DNA of 64,000 nucleotides, from positions 2,061,501 to 2,125,500 of the forward strand of contig CP102274.1 in the NCBI GenBank assembly GCA_025149285.1, written 5' to 3'. Positions 8,344 through 17,131 of this stretch are shown here, piece by piece. Source of the DNA: Hungatella hathewayi (GTDB lineage Bacteria; Bacillota; Clostridia; Lachnospirales; Lachnospiraceae). The position numbers and the translations under genes are program-made. The notes under the pieces were generated by a model, which did not search any database, had not been told where the DNA came from, and saw only the letters and a list, made by a program, of their open reading frames with translations. How positions within the stretch are numbered: the stretch's first letter is position 1; each line of letters starts with the position of its first letter.

Positions 8344-8382
8344 GAAGGAGGGCTGAGCCGGTTGACGGCCCGGCCCTTCTTC
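8344..8382. terminator. Inverted repeat, possible terminator
   Basis: GAAGGAGGGC (8344-8353) pairs with GCCCTTCTTC (8373-8382) with one mismatch, and GCCG/CGGC pair inside. No T-run follows, so termination is uncertain. Confidence 0.35.
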
Positions 8383-8436
8383 GCATGAACAGTGACTGAA
8401 ACAAACCGGGGAGCCCCGAAACAATCTGATGAGGTC

Positions 8437-8465
8437 TTTCACGATTTTCCGGTTTATGGTATACT
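8437..8465 (+). promoter_or_regulatory. Probable promoter of the acyltransferase gene
   Basis: TTTCAC, 17 bp, TATACT lies about 85 bases ahead of the TTG start at 8549. The intervening leader shows no recognised element. Confidence 0.5.
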
Positions 8466-8548
8466 GATACTGCACTGCGCAGATCACTGTGAATACAGCA
8501 CACGCTGTCTGCGCCGGGAGCACCTGATCTTGAAATGGAGGAATCAGA

Positions 8549-9619
8549 TTGAAAGAACGCGAGATAAAGTACGATTTTCTAAGGGCTGTGGCAGTAATAG
8601 CGATCATGATGGTTCACGCTATACCAGCCGTTTCCGTGAATGATAAACAGTGGTGGTTCGCCGCAGTGATGCAGCCGCTGCTGCTTAGCTTTGTCGGAAT
8701 TTATTTTATGCTCAGCGGTATGTTTCTTCTGGATTCAGCGACCGGAGATATCATGCAGTTTTATAAAAAGCGGGTTAAGGTTATCGTGATCCCGTTTCTC
8801 TTTTTTTCGGTCCTTTACTATCTGTATGATGTCAGCCGCAGCCTGGAAGTCCTGTCCTGGTGGGAGTATCCGCTGGAGTTTCTCCGCGACTTTCTAAGTG
8901 GTACAGTACCTATGGCAGACCATATGTGGTTTATGTATGTGATCATCGCACTCTACCTCTGTACGCCGTTTCTGGCCCGCATGATGAAGGCGATGAATGA
9001 TCAGGAACTGACCTGTTTTATACTGCTCATTCTTGGCGTTCAGACACTTACCAACTACGCCGGCGGACTGGGCATCGGGCTGGATCAGATTCTTACTTAT
9101 ATGGTATTTCAGGGGTGGCTGATATACTATGTCCTGGGATATGCGTTAAAGAGGCTGTTTCAGCGGAAGGACTTCAAATGGTTCGCCTTTGCGGGAATTC
9201 TGGGACTTGTCCTGACGCTGCTTCAAAAAAGGTTTACACCGGGCTTTGTACCGGGGATTCACGATTTGGCGCCTACCATGATTGCCATGTCGGCGGCAGT
9301 ATTCCTGCTGTTTGAGTGCTGGGGGAATCTAAGATTTAAGGCTGCCAGAACGGTCATTACCTGGCTGAGCCGTCACAGCTACTCGGCCTATCTGGCTCAC
9401 TACCTGATCCTGAAGGTTGCCGCCGAGCCGATCGTCGACCAGACCATGGTGAGGCATTTTTACGTTCCGCGTATTGTGTGTACAACACTTCTGACTGCGG
9501 TCCTGTCTTTTGCGGCTGCGTGGCTCCTGGACGGTACTGTGATAAAATGGCTGCAAAAATTCGTGAAGACAGATACCGGTAAGTCAATCAAATCAATAAA
9601 CGTAAAATGGAAGGAATAA
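8549..9619 (+). CDS. Acyltransferase family 3 membrane protein
   Basis: 356-residue integral membrane O-acyltransferase (Acyl_transf_3, OafA/WecH-like) with about ten transmembrane helices. The N-terminus KYDFLRAVAVIAIMMVHA contains the family's RAxAxxxVxxxH motif with the conserved histidine. Members transfer acetyl or other acyl groups to exopolysaccharide, peptidoglycan or glycans at the membrane; the substrate here is unknown. The start is TTG at 8549, supported by GGAGG seven bases upstream; no better ATG lies nearby. Confidence 0.85.
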   Translation: MKEREIKYDFLRAVAVIAIMMVHAIPAVSVNDKQWWFAAVMQPLLLSFVGIYFMLSGMFLLDSATGDIMQFYKKRVKVIVIPFLFFSVLYYLYDVSRSLEVLSWWEYPLEFLRDFLSGTVPMADHMWFMYVIIALYLCTPFLARMMKAMNDQELTCFILLILGVQTLTNYAGGLGIGLDQILTYMVFQGWLIYYVLGYALKRLFQRKDFKWFAFAGILGLVLTLLQKRFTPGFVPGIHDLAPTMIAMSAAVFLLFECWGNLRFKAARTVITWLSRHSYSAYLAHYLILKVAAEPIVDQTMVRHFYVPRIVCTTLLTAVLSFAAAWLLDGTVIKWLQKFVKTDTGKSIKSINVKWKE

Positions 9620-9649
9620 AAAGGAAACCGGGAAAGGAAGGCGCAAAGA

Positions 9650-9829
9650 ATGTCAGGAATGAACTGTGAAAGCTGCATGTATTATACCTATGATGAGGAT
9701 TACGAGTGTTACGTATGTGATATGGATTTGGATGAAGATGAGATGATACGATTTTTAAGAGGGGACAGCGGCGGATGCGCCCATTACCAGTATGCGGACG
9801 AATACAGAGTCGTCCGAAAACAGATGTAA
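9650..9829 (+). CDS. DUF6472-like Cys-rich small protein
   Basis: 59-residue protein following the acyltransferase by 30 bases. It has CESC (6-9) and CYVC (20-23) pairs plus a later cysteine at GGCAHY, suggesting a zinc- or iron-binding site. The MNCESCMYYTYDEDYECYVC pattern is that of the short DUF6472 family common in Lachnospiraceae. Function unknown. GGAAAGGAAGG precedes the ATG. Confidence 0.75.
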   Translation: MSGMNCESCMYYTYDEDYECYVCDMDLDEDEMIRFLRGDSGGCAHYQYADEYRVVRKQM

Positions 9830-9855
9830 AATAAAAAAGCCCATAAAAGGGAGGA

Positions 9856-9883
9856 GCCGGTATCCTTGTGTAAGAATACCGGC
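9856..9883. terminator. Inverted repeat between convergent genes
   Basis: GCCGGTAT (9856-9863) and ATACCGGC (9876-9883) form a perfect 8-bp stem between the plus-strand small gene and the minus-strand GGDEF-EAL gene. Reading leftward a CCCTTTTATGGGCTTTTTT element follows, which could end the minus transcript. Confidence 0.45.
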
Positions 9884-10016
9884 GATTATGAAAAAAATTT
9901 TATCTGATGTAAGGCATAAGCATCTTTCTCTTATGGTATAAGTATATCCGGTAAATATGAAGATACTTTGACCGGGATGTAAAAATATTATGACCAGATT
10001 ATGAACAGAGCGCACT

Positions 10017-12284
10017 TCATAAGTAACGCGCTTCAAATTCAGAAACCGGAATCGGTTTGGAGAAAATATAACCCTGCACCATATCGCATTTGATCGTACG
10101 AAGGTAGTCGACCATTTCACTGGTCTCAATTCCCTCTGCCACCGTATGGACCCTTAATTTTTTAGACAGTTCAATCAGACATGCAATCACATCTTTTGCC
10201 TTTTCGCCCTCCATATTGACGAAGAAGGAACGGTCCAGCTTGATCGTATCCACATCGAATTCCTTAAGAAGTCCCAGGGAAGAGAAGCCCGATCCGAAAT
10301 CATCCAGAGAACATAAAAATCCCAGCTGATGCATCTGATGAATCATTTCTTTTACGACATCAATCTGCCGGTTGTCAAAGAAGATGGATTCCGTCAGCTC
10401 AAATTCGATCATACCCGGTGGAATCTCATATTCTGCTGCAATATCTGCAAATTTTTTCAGAAAATTCTGGTCCAGAAAATGGCGGCGTGATAAATTGACG
10501 GAGACGGGAACCGGATTTTTCCCGGTGGCGATCCAGTTATGCAGTGTTTGACAGACCTGTGTAAACACATAGAAATCTAACCGGCATATTTTCCCATTCA
10601 TCTCGAATAAGGGGATGAAATCAGAGGGAAAGATGACCCCTTTTTCCGGATGAATCCAGCGGACCAGAGCTTCAGCGCCTTCCGCCCGGTTACTCTCCAG
10701 CAGAACCTTTGGCTGAAAGTATACCTTAAAATCGTGATTTTCAATGGAAGTTTCAAATAAATCGTTTAATTCCTGTTCCAGCATGATGCGTTCGGTCAGG
10801 CTGTTGTCGTAAAATGCGCATTTCTCCCGGTGACCGGCTGTCTGGCTCTGGCATGCCAGTCTGGCGCGGTCCTGAAGCCGTGCGATTTCCAGACCTGGGT
10901 CATCCACGATGCAGGCACCCAGCCGGAACTCCAGGCGGAAGGCAGTCAGGTCCGTATGGTGAAAGTCATTTATCTCCCTGATAATCCCGTCCAGGCGCTT
11001 CTGGATCCTGGCAGGATCATGTTCCTTCAGACACAGGAAGAAGTGGTCCGATTCCACCCGGGCGGCAAATTCATTATCCTCAGACCGGAGCCGGTGATTC
11101 AGGACCCGGTATATATAGGCCAGAATTTGGCTGCCGGCCTGAATACCCAGGCGTTCGTTTATCAGCTTGAAGCCATTGACATTCATCAGCAGGATTGAAT
11201 ACGTATTGGGTACCATTGTGTCAGCCAATTCCGTGTATTTTAGCTGAAAGGCAGCGTGGTTGGGCCCTCCGGTAAGCGGGTCCACAAAGGCCAGGCGTTC
11301 CAGCTGTTTCCTGTGTATATGATAGAAACGGTACACGGAAAACAGGAACAGGGAAAAGAGCAGGACGGTCAGTCCAATGATGACAAATGACTGCATAATA
11401 TAACGCTCCGCGCCGCTGGACAGGAAGTCCGCGGGTATGAGGGTCAACAGAAACCAGTCATTGACACCGAGGGAATTGTAGGACAGGATCAGCTCCTCTT
11501 TTGTAACTGCCGTAAATTTTAAGATGCCGCTGCGGTTATTTCTCATGTTTTCCTGCATTTGGTGAATATCTTCTACGACATTCCTGTCTTTATTCTCCCT
11601 GAAAATATTGTCCAGCCGGAGAAATGGTTTCAAGTCTGTGGGGGAGATTACCACCTGTCCGCTGCTGTCGGTGATGCAGCTGAGCATTTTACCGTCGAAA
11701 TTTTTGGAGGAAATCATGGCCTGCATATTTTCCTTGCTTCTCACACCGATGAGGACTTCATCGATCTGGCCTTCCCGGAATACGGGAGCTGAATAAAATA
11801 TACTTTTGCCCCCTATGTAGTCAGCGGTTACCTCACCTTCAAAAGAGGCGAGGACGCCGTCAAGTTGAAAGAAATCCGTGGAAGTAATCCAGGGCGGCGA
11901 AAAATCACCTTCGGAGGAAATCATGGTACCATCTCTGTGCAGAAGAATCAGCGGATCAAACTCCAGTATTTCTGCTTTTCTGTGTAATAAATCTGCCGCT
12001 TCATCCTCCGAACACATCTCATCCAGACGGGAAGCCGTATCGGATATGGAGGCCAGACTCGTCATTTTATTGACCAGCGCATCATGGATATCACGGGCGG
12101 TCTGTACGGTTACATCATCCAGATATTTCTGCGTGCTTTTATTGAGGGCCATACGCAAATCTGCCGCGTTCCTGATTAAGATTATAAAAACCAGGAGAAT
12201 CCCTGCAGAGAGGAGGCTGATTTGCAGACCTTTTCTAAAAAAGGGATTGTAAAAATCAGTTTTTTTCCGGTTTCGTATTTTCAT
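10017..12284 (-). CDS. Membrane sensor GGDEF-EAL protein; c-di-GMP phosphodiesterase
   Basis: 755 residues: a membrane helix near 20-40, a Cache-like extracellular sensor (about 45-290), a second helix near 295-318, GGDEF (about 335-490) and EAL (about 505-750). The GGDEF site is ARVESDHFFL, so the cyclase motif is lost. The EAL side is intact: EALVRW, NLSRRHFL, EFELTES, DDFGSGFSSL, KLDRSF and AEGIET. It should therefore hydrolyse c-di-GMP in response to an external signal. A Fur-like box lies just upstream of its start. Confidence 0.9.
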   Translation of the reverse strand: MKIRNRKKTDFYNPFFRKGLQISLLSAGILLVFIILIRNAADLRMALNKSTQKYLDDVTVQTARDIHDALVNKMTSLASISDTASRLDEMCSEDEAADLLHRKAEILEFDPLILLHRDGTMISSEGDFSPPWITSTDFFQLDGVLASFEGEVTADYIGGKSIFYSAPVFREGQIDEVLIGVRSKENMQAMISSKNFDGKMLSCITDSSGQVVISPTDLKPFLRLDNIFRENKDRNVVEDIHQMQENMRNNRSGILKFTAVTKEELILSYNSLGVNDWFLLTLIPADFLSSGAERYIMQSFVIIGLTVLLFSLFLFSVYRFYHIHRKQLERLAFVDPLTGGPNHAAFQLKYTELADTMVPNTYSILLMNVNGFKLINERLGIQAGSQILAYIYRVLNHRLRSEDNEFAARVESDHFFLCLKEHDPARIQKRLDGIIREINDFHHTDLTAFRLEFRLGACIVDDPGLEIARLQDRARLACQSQTAGHREKCAFYDNSLTERIMLEQELNDLFETSIENHDFKVYFQPKVLLESNRAEGAEALVRWIHPEKGVIFPSDFIPLFEMNGKICRLDFYVFTQVCQTLHNWIATGKNPVPVSVNLSRRHFLDQNFLKKFADIAAEYEIPPGMIEFELTESIFFDNRQIDVVKEMIHQMHQLGFLCSLDDFGSGFSSLGLLKEFDVDTIKLDRSFFVNMEGEKAKDVIACLIELSKKLRVHTVAEGIETSEMVDYLRTIKCDMVQGYIFSKPIPVSEFEARYL

Positions 12285-12311
12285 CTATATTGTCTCCGTT
12301 TTAATACATCA

Positions 12312-12326
12312 TGATAATCCTTATCA
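12312..12326. promoter_or_regulatory. Fur-box-like palindrome
   Basis: TGATAATCCTTATCA (minus strand TGATAAGGATTATCA) matches the 7-1-7 Fur consensus TGATAATnATTATCA in all but one or two positions. It lies 28 bases upstream of the GGDEF-EAL start and about 170 bases upstream of the divergent GntR gene, so it most likely controls the former. A TAAAAT-like -10 on the minus strand sits beside it. Confidence 0.55.
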
Positions 12327-12495
12327 TTTATTTTATTTTAAGTTACCCTGTTTGAGAAATCAATATGATTTTTGTGTACGTCAGCATATAGTACGCGTGA
12401 GAAAATGTGGTATAATGAAGTCGGTTTTATCATGATGCAGGAAGCCGGGAAGAAGAAAAGAGGCTAAGAGGGACATCGTTTGAGAGGGAAAGGTT

Positions 12496-13989
12496 ATGGA
12501 AGAGAAGAGTACTCTGTTTGAATATTTATATAGAAATCTCAGAGAACAGATTATGACAGGATACTTAAAATATGGTGATCCGCTGCCTTCTATGAGTCAG
12601 CTCAGCGAGAATTACCACGTGGGAATCCGGACGGTAAGGGAGGTACTGGCGGCATTAAAAAGGGAGGGGCTGATCCATACCGAGGAGAGGCGGACCTCCA
12701 GAGTAGCCTATCAGCCGGTTGATGAGATACAGAAGGAAGATGTTTTGAGATCGGTACTGGAGCGGAGAACTGCAATTCTGGAGGTCTATAAGACGATGGA
12801 ACTGATTATGCCAAGGCTTTTTGCCTGCTCCATCGCTTCCTGCGGCGGAGAAAAGGTGAGGCTTAGTTTTCAGCATTTAAAACGAAACAGTAAAAAAGGA
12901 ATTGACCTCCGGTGGAAGGCTTCATCGATGGCGCTTCATAGTCTGTTGGATGCCTCGGGCAACCTGTTGTTTCGGGATATATTTACGAGTCTTGAAATCT
13001 GCGCGCGGGTTCCATTTTTCCTGGAGTTCCGGGAGTCACCGGCATTTTCTGCTTCCGCCATGGCTTATAAAGATCCAATGTGGATGCTGGAGGCAGCCAA
13101 TAGCGGCGATCTGAAGGAGATGCGGCGTTGTTTTGAAACCATGTATCGAGCGATTGCGGATGATGTAAAGCAGTTTCTGGAAGAACTGGACGCTATGGTT
13201 CCATTTCCGGTGGAAGAAACAGACTGCTGTTACAGCTGGAGTCCGGAGATCGGGCGAAACCATTACTACATGCAGATTACCCGTGATTTGATTGATAAGA
13301 TTGGAGTGGGGATTTACCGGGATGGAACGTTTTTACCGTCCGAAGCCGCGCTGGCCGATGAATATAAGGTCTCTGTGTCGACGATCAGAAAAGCGGTCGC
13401 CATGCTGAACAAATGTGGTTTCTGTCACACATACAATGTCAAGGGGACACAGGTAACTCTGTTTAATGACGATGCGACCGCACAGTGTATGAAGAACAGG
13501 GTATTAAAAAACGATACGCTGTTGTATTTGAGCGGCCTTCAGTTTATGGCTGCGGCTGTCTGGCCTGCTGCCATGCTTACCGCTGAATCGATAAAAAAGG
13601 AGGCGGAGGAGCTGGTGGATAAAATGGAACAGCCCTGGGCGGTTCCGCTGGATCTTATTACGGACGCCATGAAGGAACACCTTCCGTTAAAGCCGTTTCA
13701 GATGATTTTGCAGGAGGTGGGCGGACTTCTCCACTGGGGCTATTACTATAGTTTTTACAGTGATGGCTCCACTCGTTCCAATGAGCTGAATCAAAGATGC
13801 CGAATTGCTTTGGACTGCCTGATGAAAGGAGAGAAACAGGCGTATGCCCGCCAGCTTTCGCTTTGCTACTGTCATGTGCTGGAAGTTGTCAGGGAATACA
13901 TGGTGCAGTGCGGGCTTTATGAAGCGAAAAATCTGATCACACCGCAGCCGGAGCAATGGGAAGAATATGAAATACAAAATATATGGTAA
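12496..13989 (+). CDS. Double GntR-family transcriptional regulator
   Basis: 497 residues made of two GntR units in tandem. The first winged helix is residues 8-75 (QIMTGYLKYGDPLPSMSQLS ... TVREVLAALKREGLI). The second is about 258-325 (GTFLPSEAALADEYKVSVST ... AVAMLNKCGFCHT). Each is followed by a helical ligand-binding-like region of 150-180 residues. Typical GntR proteins are 230-250 residues with one DNA-binding domain, so this is an internal duplication or fusion. A TATAAT at 12411 is the likely -10. Target genes are unknown; the gene downstream is an RsgI-like protein. Confidence 0.85.
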   Translation: MEEKSTLFEYLYRNLREQIMTGYLKYGDPLPSMSQLSENYHVGIRTVREVLAALKREGLIHTEERRTSRVAYQPVDEIQKEDVLRSVLERRTAILEVYKTMELIMPRLFACSIASCGGEKVRLSFQHLKRNSKKGIDLRWKASSMALHSLLDASGNLLFRDIFTSLEICARVPFFLEFRESPAFSASAMAYKDPMWMLEAANSGDLKEMRRCFETMYRAIADDVKQFLEELDAMVPFPVEETDCCYSWSPEIGRNHYYMQITRDLIDKIGVGIYRDGTFLPSEAALADEYKVSVSTIRKAVAMLNKCGFCHTYNVKGTQVTLFNDDATAQCMKNRVLKNDTLLYLSGLQFMAAAVWPAAMLTAESIKKEAEELVDKMEQPWAVPLDLITDAMKEHLPLKPFQMILQEVGGLLHWGYYYSFYSDGSTRSNELNQRCRIALDCLMKGEKQAYARQLSLCYCHVLEVVREYMVQCGLYEAKNLITPQPEQWEEYEIQNIW

Positions 13990-14080
13990 AAAATGAGATA
14001 TGGCTGCGATAAAATTACATTCTGCTCCGTTGTAAGGATGAAAAGGAAAAAAATAATTCTGCATGAAAGGAGCAAAAGAT

Positions 14081-15100
14081 ATGAAGAAAAATTTTATGGC
14101 GGCCATGGCGGCAGCGGCAGTGGTAACATTAGGGGGACTGGGGCTTTATCTGGGAGGACCGAGCCAGTATCTGGCATTTGATATTAACCCCAGCATCGAG
14201 ATCAAAGCAAACAGGCTGAATCAGGTTGTTTCTCTGAAGGGTACAAACGAAGACGGAAAAGAGCTGCTGCAGGGATACCACATGGAGGACAGGAATCTCG
14301 ACCGCGTCCTGGAAGATGTGGTTGATCTGCTGGATCAGGCGGGGTATTTTACCAACAAGGATAAAAATGATATCCTGTTGACCGTAAAATCCGGTTCCGC
14401 CTCGGAGACTACGGTTAAAAATGTGAACCGTCACCTTGCCGGCTATCTGGAGGAATGCCAGATCGAGGGGCGGGTTCTGGATCAGCACGTCAGTTTGACG
14501 AAAGAACTAAAGAAGCTGGCAGAGGAGCATCACATATCTGCAGGCCGCATGGCTCTGATCGAAAAGATTTTGGCAAAGGATGACAGTGTAACGGCCAGCC
14601 AGCTGGCTGATATGCGGATCAGTGATCTTGCAGCTTACGCGAGGGATGAGGGGATTTCCCTCGATTCCCTGGAAGATAAGCTGGATCACGCCAATGACTG
14701 GTACCGCAGCGACAGGCTTGAAATGCTGGAAGATGAGCTGGATCGAATGGCAGAGAGTGAGGCGGCTGCGGACGGGAAATATGGTGATGATGATCGTGAT
14801 GACGATGATCGTGATGATGATGACCGATACGATGATAATGACCGATACGAAGATGACGACCGATACGAAGATGACGACCGATACGAAGATGATGACCGAT
14901 ACGAAGATGACGACCGATACGATGATGATGACCGATACGATGATGATGACCGTTACGAAGATGACGATCGATACGAAGATGACGATCGAAACGATGATGA
15001 TGACCATTACGATGATGATGACTGTAACGAAGATGACGATCGATACGAAGATGACGACCGTAACGATAATGATGATCATAATGACCACGATGATCGGTAA
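14081..15100 (+). CDS. RsgI-like extracellular protein with long Asp-rich repeat tail
   Basis: 339 residues from the ATG at 14081, preceded by AAAGGAGC; an upstream ATG at 14063 has no such site. An N-terminal membrane anchor or signal (MKKNFMAAMAAAAVVTLGGL) is followed by the RsgI-like extracellular domain: YLAFDINPSIEIKANRLNQV. The last 105 residues are a repeat of D-D-D-R-Y-E/D units, extremely acidic. It lacks the cytosolic sigma-binding domain of true RsgI. It probably works with the sigma factor and second RsgI-like protein downstream, perhaps as a Ca-binding cell-surface element (inference). Confidence 0.8.
   Translation: MKKNFMAAMAAAAVVTLGGLGLYLGGPSQYLAFDINPSIEIKANRLNQVVSLKGTNEDGKELLQGYHMEDRNLDRVLEDVVDLLDQAGYFTNKDKNDILLTVKSGSASETTVKNVNRHLAGYLEECQIEGRVLDQHVSLTKELKKLAEEHHISAGRMALIEKILAKDDSVTASQLADMRISDLAAYARDEGISLDSLEDKLDHANDWYRSDRLEMLEDELDRMAESEAAADGKYGDDDRDDDDRDDDDRYDDNDRYEDDDRYEDDDRYEDDDRYEDDDRYDDDDRYDDDDRYEDDDRYEDDDRNDDDDHYDDDDCNEDDDRYEDDDRNDNDDHNDHDDR
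14785..15099 (+). repeat. 18-bp minisatellite encoding acidic DDDRYE units
   Basis: Tandem 18-base units such as GATGACGACCGATACGAA, with variants, run through the 3' third of the gene in frame. Asp/Glu codons alternate GAT/GAC. The repeat makes long spurious open frames on other strands and is a likely site of slippage-driven length variation. Confidence 0.85.
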
Positions 15101-15265
15101 GAACATCAATCGATGAGTGCCAGAAACCTGATATGGCAGCTTATAACTAAATTTGGATTACATGAAAAAGAGAAAGTCTGATTAAGGGAGAACGAGAATA
15201 TTCTGGATAAGAAGATCGCGGACACAGTATCCCATAATGGAAATGCAGGTGCGCGGTGAGGAGAA

Positions 15266-15847
15266 ATGAGTATGATATTTTTCATGGTAACGGGAGGGGA
15301 GCCGGAGGTATCCATACAACGGCTTAATATAGATGAAGATCTGATTGTGCGGATTGACCGGGATGACCGGTCCGCGCTTGAGGAATTCTATACCCTTACG
15401 GAGCGTACCCTGTACAGTTACGTCCTTGCGATCGTGAAAAATCCATACGATACCCAGGATATTGTACAGGACACCTATTTAAAAGTTCGGGCATCCGCGC
15501 ATCTGTACCAGAAACAGGGAAAACCGCTGGCATGGCTTTTTACGATTGCCCGAAATCTTGCTATGGATTTATTCCGACGAAACTCACGCTTCCTGTCAGA
15601 AGAAGCATTTGAGATGGATGACACAATGGAATACTCCTATGTAACGGAAATGACAGACAGACTGGTTTTAGAGACTGCCATGAATATTTTAACTGAGCGG
15701 GAACGGCAGATTCTTCTGCTTCACCTGGTAGCAGGAATCAGGCACAGAGAGATTGCTGCGAATCTGGGGCTCCCGCTGTCCACAGTCTTGTCCTGCTATC
15801 AGCGGACATTGAAGAAATTGAAACGGTACCTGGAAGGAAAGGAGTAA
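15266..15847 (+). CDS. ECF-type sigma-70 factor
   Basis: 193 residues. Region 2 spans about 25-90 (LEEFYTLTERTLYSYVLAIV, DTQDIVQDTYLKV, AWLFTIARNLAMDLFRR) and region 4 about 130-188 (LTERERQILLLHLVAGIRHREIAANLGLPLSTVLSCYQRTLKKLKRYL). It should direct RNA polymerase to stress-type promoters. The gene lies six bases ahead of a membrane RsgI-like anti-sigma gene, the normal arrangement. GGTGAGGAG precedes ATGs at 15266 and 15272; the second has better spacing. Confidence 0.9.
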   Translation: MSMIFFMVTGGEPEVSIQRLNIDEDLIVRIDRDDRSALEEFYTLTERTLYSYVLAIVKNPYDTQDIVQDTYLKVRASAHLYQKQGKPLAWLFTIARNLAMDLFRRNSRFLSEEAFEMDDTMEYSYVTEMTDRLVLETAMNILTERERQILLLHLVAGIRHREIAANLGLPLSTVLSCYQRTLKKLKRYLEGKE

Positions 15848-15852
15848 GGGCG

Positions 15853-17049
15853 ATGAGTAAAAAAATAGAGACATCACAGATCAATCAATCGCTGAACCGG
15901 GCAGTCAGCCAGCTTCCTCAGCCTTCCCTGCAAAAAATAATTGATACACCCGTTGTAAAAATGGAGCGGATGGACGATATCACCGGACAAGAGCCTTTAA
16001 AAGGCGGCTGGTTCTGCAGGCTTTGCAGTCCGGTACAGGTTCGGCGTATGGCAGCTGTATGCGGTTGTGCTGTGTTCTTTCTCGCAGCGGGCATCGGCGG
16101 AGTATATTCTTATCAGAATTTGATGGTAGACAGTATTGTTGATATGGATGTAAACCCAAGCTTCGAACTGAAGATCAATAAAAAAGACAGAGTTCTTTCC
16201 TTTGTGCCTCTGAATGAAGATGCGGTTCAGGCTGCAGAAGGGCACACGTACAAAGACTGGAACATTGAGGAGGCAGTTAAGGATCTGTACCGGATTATGG
16301 AAGAAAAAGCGTATCTGACGGATGACAGGAAAACCGTTCTGATTTCAGTGGAAAATAAGAATCCGAACCGTGTAGACCAGCTTCAGAGCCAGCTGAGCGC
16401 TTGTATTAGAAAAACTGCGGAGGAGAGCAAACGGACAGTCCATATCGTGACACAGGAAAAGAAAAAAGATGGGGCGTTGGATCAGACGGCGCTGAATTAC
16501 CATATATCCAGCGGGAAATTACAGTTTATCCGTATGATGACAGCTGCTTACCCGGATCTCGATGAAATGACGCTGTCGAGAATGTCCATGGAAGAACTTT
16601 ACCGCATAATCTTTGAGCGGGAAAAGGAAAAACCAGTATGGCTTCAGATGGACGAGGAAGACTGGAATGAGTATAAAGAAGAAATGAGAAAAGCGAAATA
16701 CGGCGATAGAGATTCGTCTGATGATAGAGATGACGACGATTTCGATGACGACGATTTCGATGACGACGATTCAGACGATGGCGATTCGGATGATAACGAT
16801 TCGGACGATCATGTATCCGACGACAGGGATCCGGCTGACGATGACTTTGACGACCGCGAATCCGACGACAGGAATTCGGCTGATCATGATGACTTAGACG
16901 ATGCTGATTCGCCTGGTAAGAACGTAGACGACGATTCCGAAGACAAGGCCCCGGACGATGACGAATCAGGTGGTAAGGCCTCAGACGATGACAATTCCGA
17001 TGACCGGGACTCAGACAATGACGATTCCGAGGACGAACCTGATGATTAA
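15853..17049 (+). CDS. Membrane RsgI-like anti-sigma factor with Asp-rich tail
   Basis: 398 residues. About 65 cytosolic residues (QINQSLNRAVSQLPQPSLQK) probably bind the sigma factor encoded just upstream. A membrane helix follows (MAAVCGCAVFFLAAGIGGVY, about 67-90), then an RsgI-like external domain (VDMDVNPSFELKINKKDRVL), and finally about 115 residues dominated by D with S, F and R. The external domain and acidic tail parallel those of the protein at 14081. The usual model would be signal-dependent release of the sigma factor. Confidence 0.85.
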   Translation: MSKKIETSQINQSLNRAVSQLPQPSLQKIIDTPVVKMERMDDITGQEPLKGGWFCRLCSPVQVRRMAAVCGCAVFFLAAGIGGVYSYQNLMVDSIVDMDVNPSFELKINKKDRVLSFVPLNEDAVQAAEGHTYKDWNIEEAVKDLYRIMEEKAYLTDDRKTVLISVENKNPNRVDQLQSQLSACIRKTAEESKRTVHIVTQEKKKDGALDQTALNYHISSGKLQFIRMMTAAYPDLDEMTLSRMSMEELYRIIFEREKEKPVWLQMDEEDWNEYKEEMRKAKYGDRDSSDDRDDDDFDDDDFDDDDSDDGDSDDNDSDDHVSDDRDPADDDFDDRESDDRNSADHDDLDDADSPGKNVDDDSEDKAPDDDESGGKASDDDNSDDRDSDNDDSEDEPDD

Positions 17050-17066
17050 GCCGCCTTCTCAAAATC

Positions 17067-17107
17067 CCCCGGGCCACGACAGAAATTTCCGTCGTGGCCC
17101 GGGGTTT
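17067..17107. terminator. Strong bidirectional terminator
   Basis: CCCCGGGCCACGAC (17067-17080) pairs perfectly with GTCGTGGCCCGGGG (17091-17104), followed by TTT. It separates the plus-strand sigma/anti-sigma operon from the convergent PRTase-like gene. Confidence 0.85.
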
Positions 17108-17131
17108 ATGATCTGATTCATTTTATCTCAA

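Noticed and set aside
14785..15099. CRISPR array
   Set aside because: Repeats are contiguous 18-bp units in frame without unique spacers.
14507..15109. Long minus-strand open frame of hydrophobic Val/Ile repeats
   Set aside because: It is the reverse of the GAT/GAC-rich Asp repeat in the real plus-strand gene; no ribosome binding site.
15113..15181. 22-codon frame between the RsgI-like gene and the sigma factor
   Set aside because: Too short, no clear RBS, no sign of conservation available.
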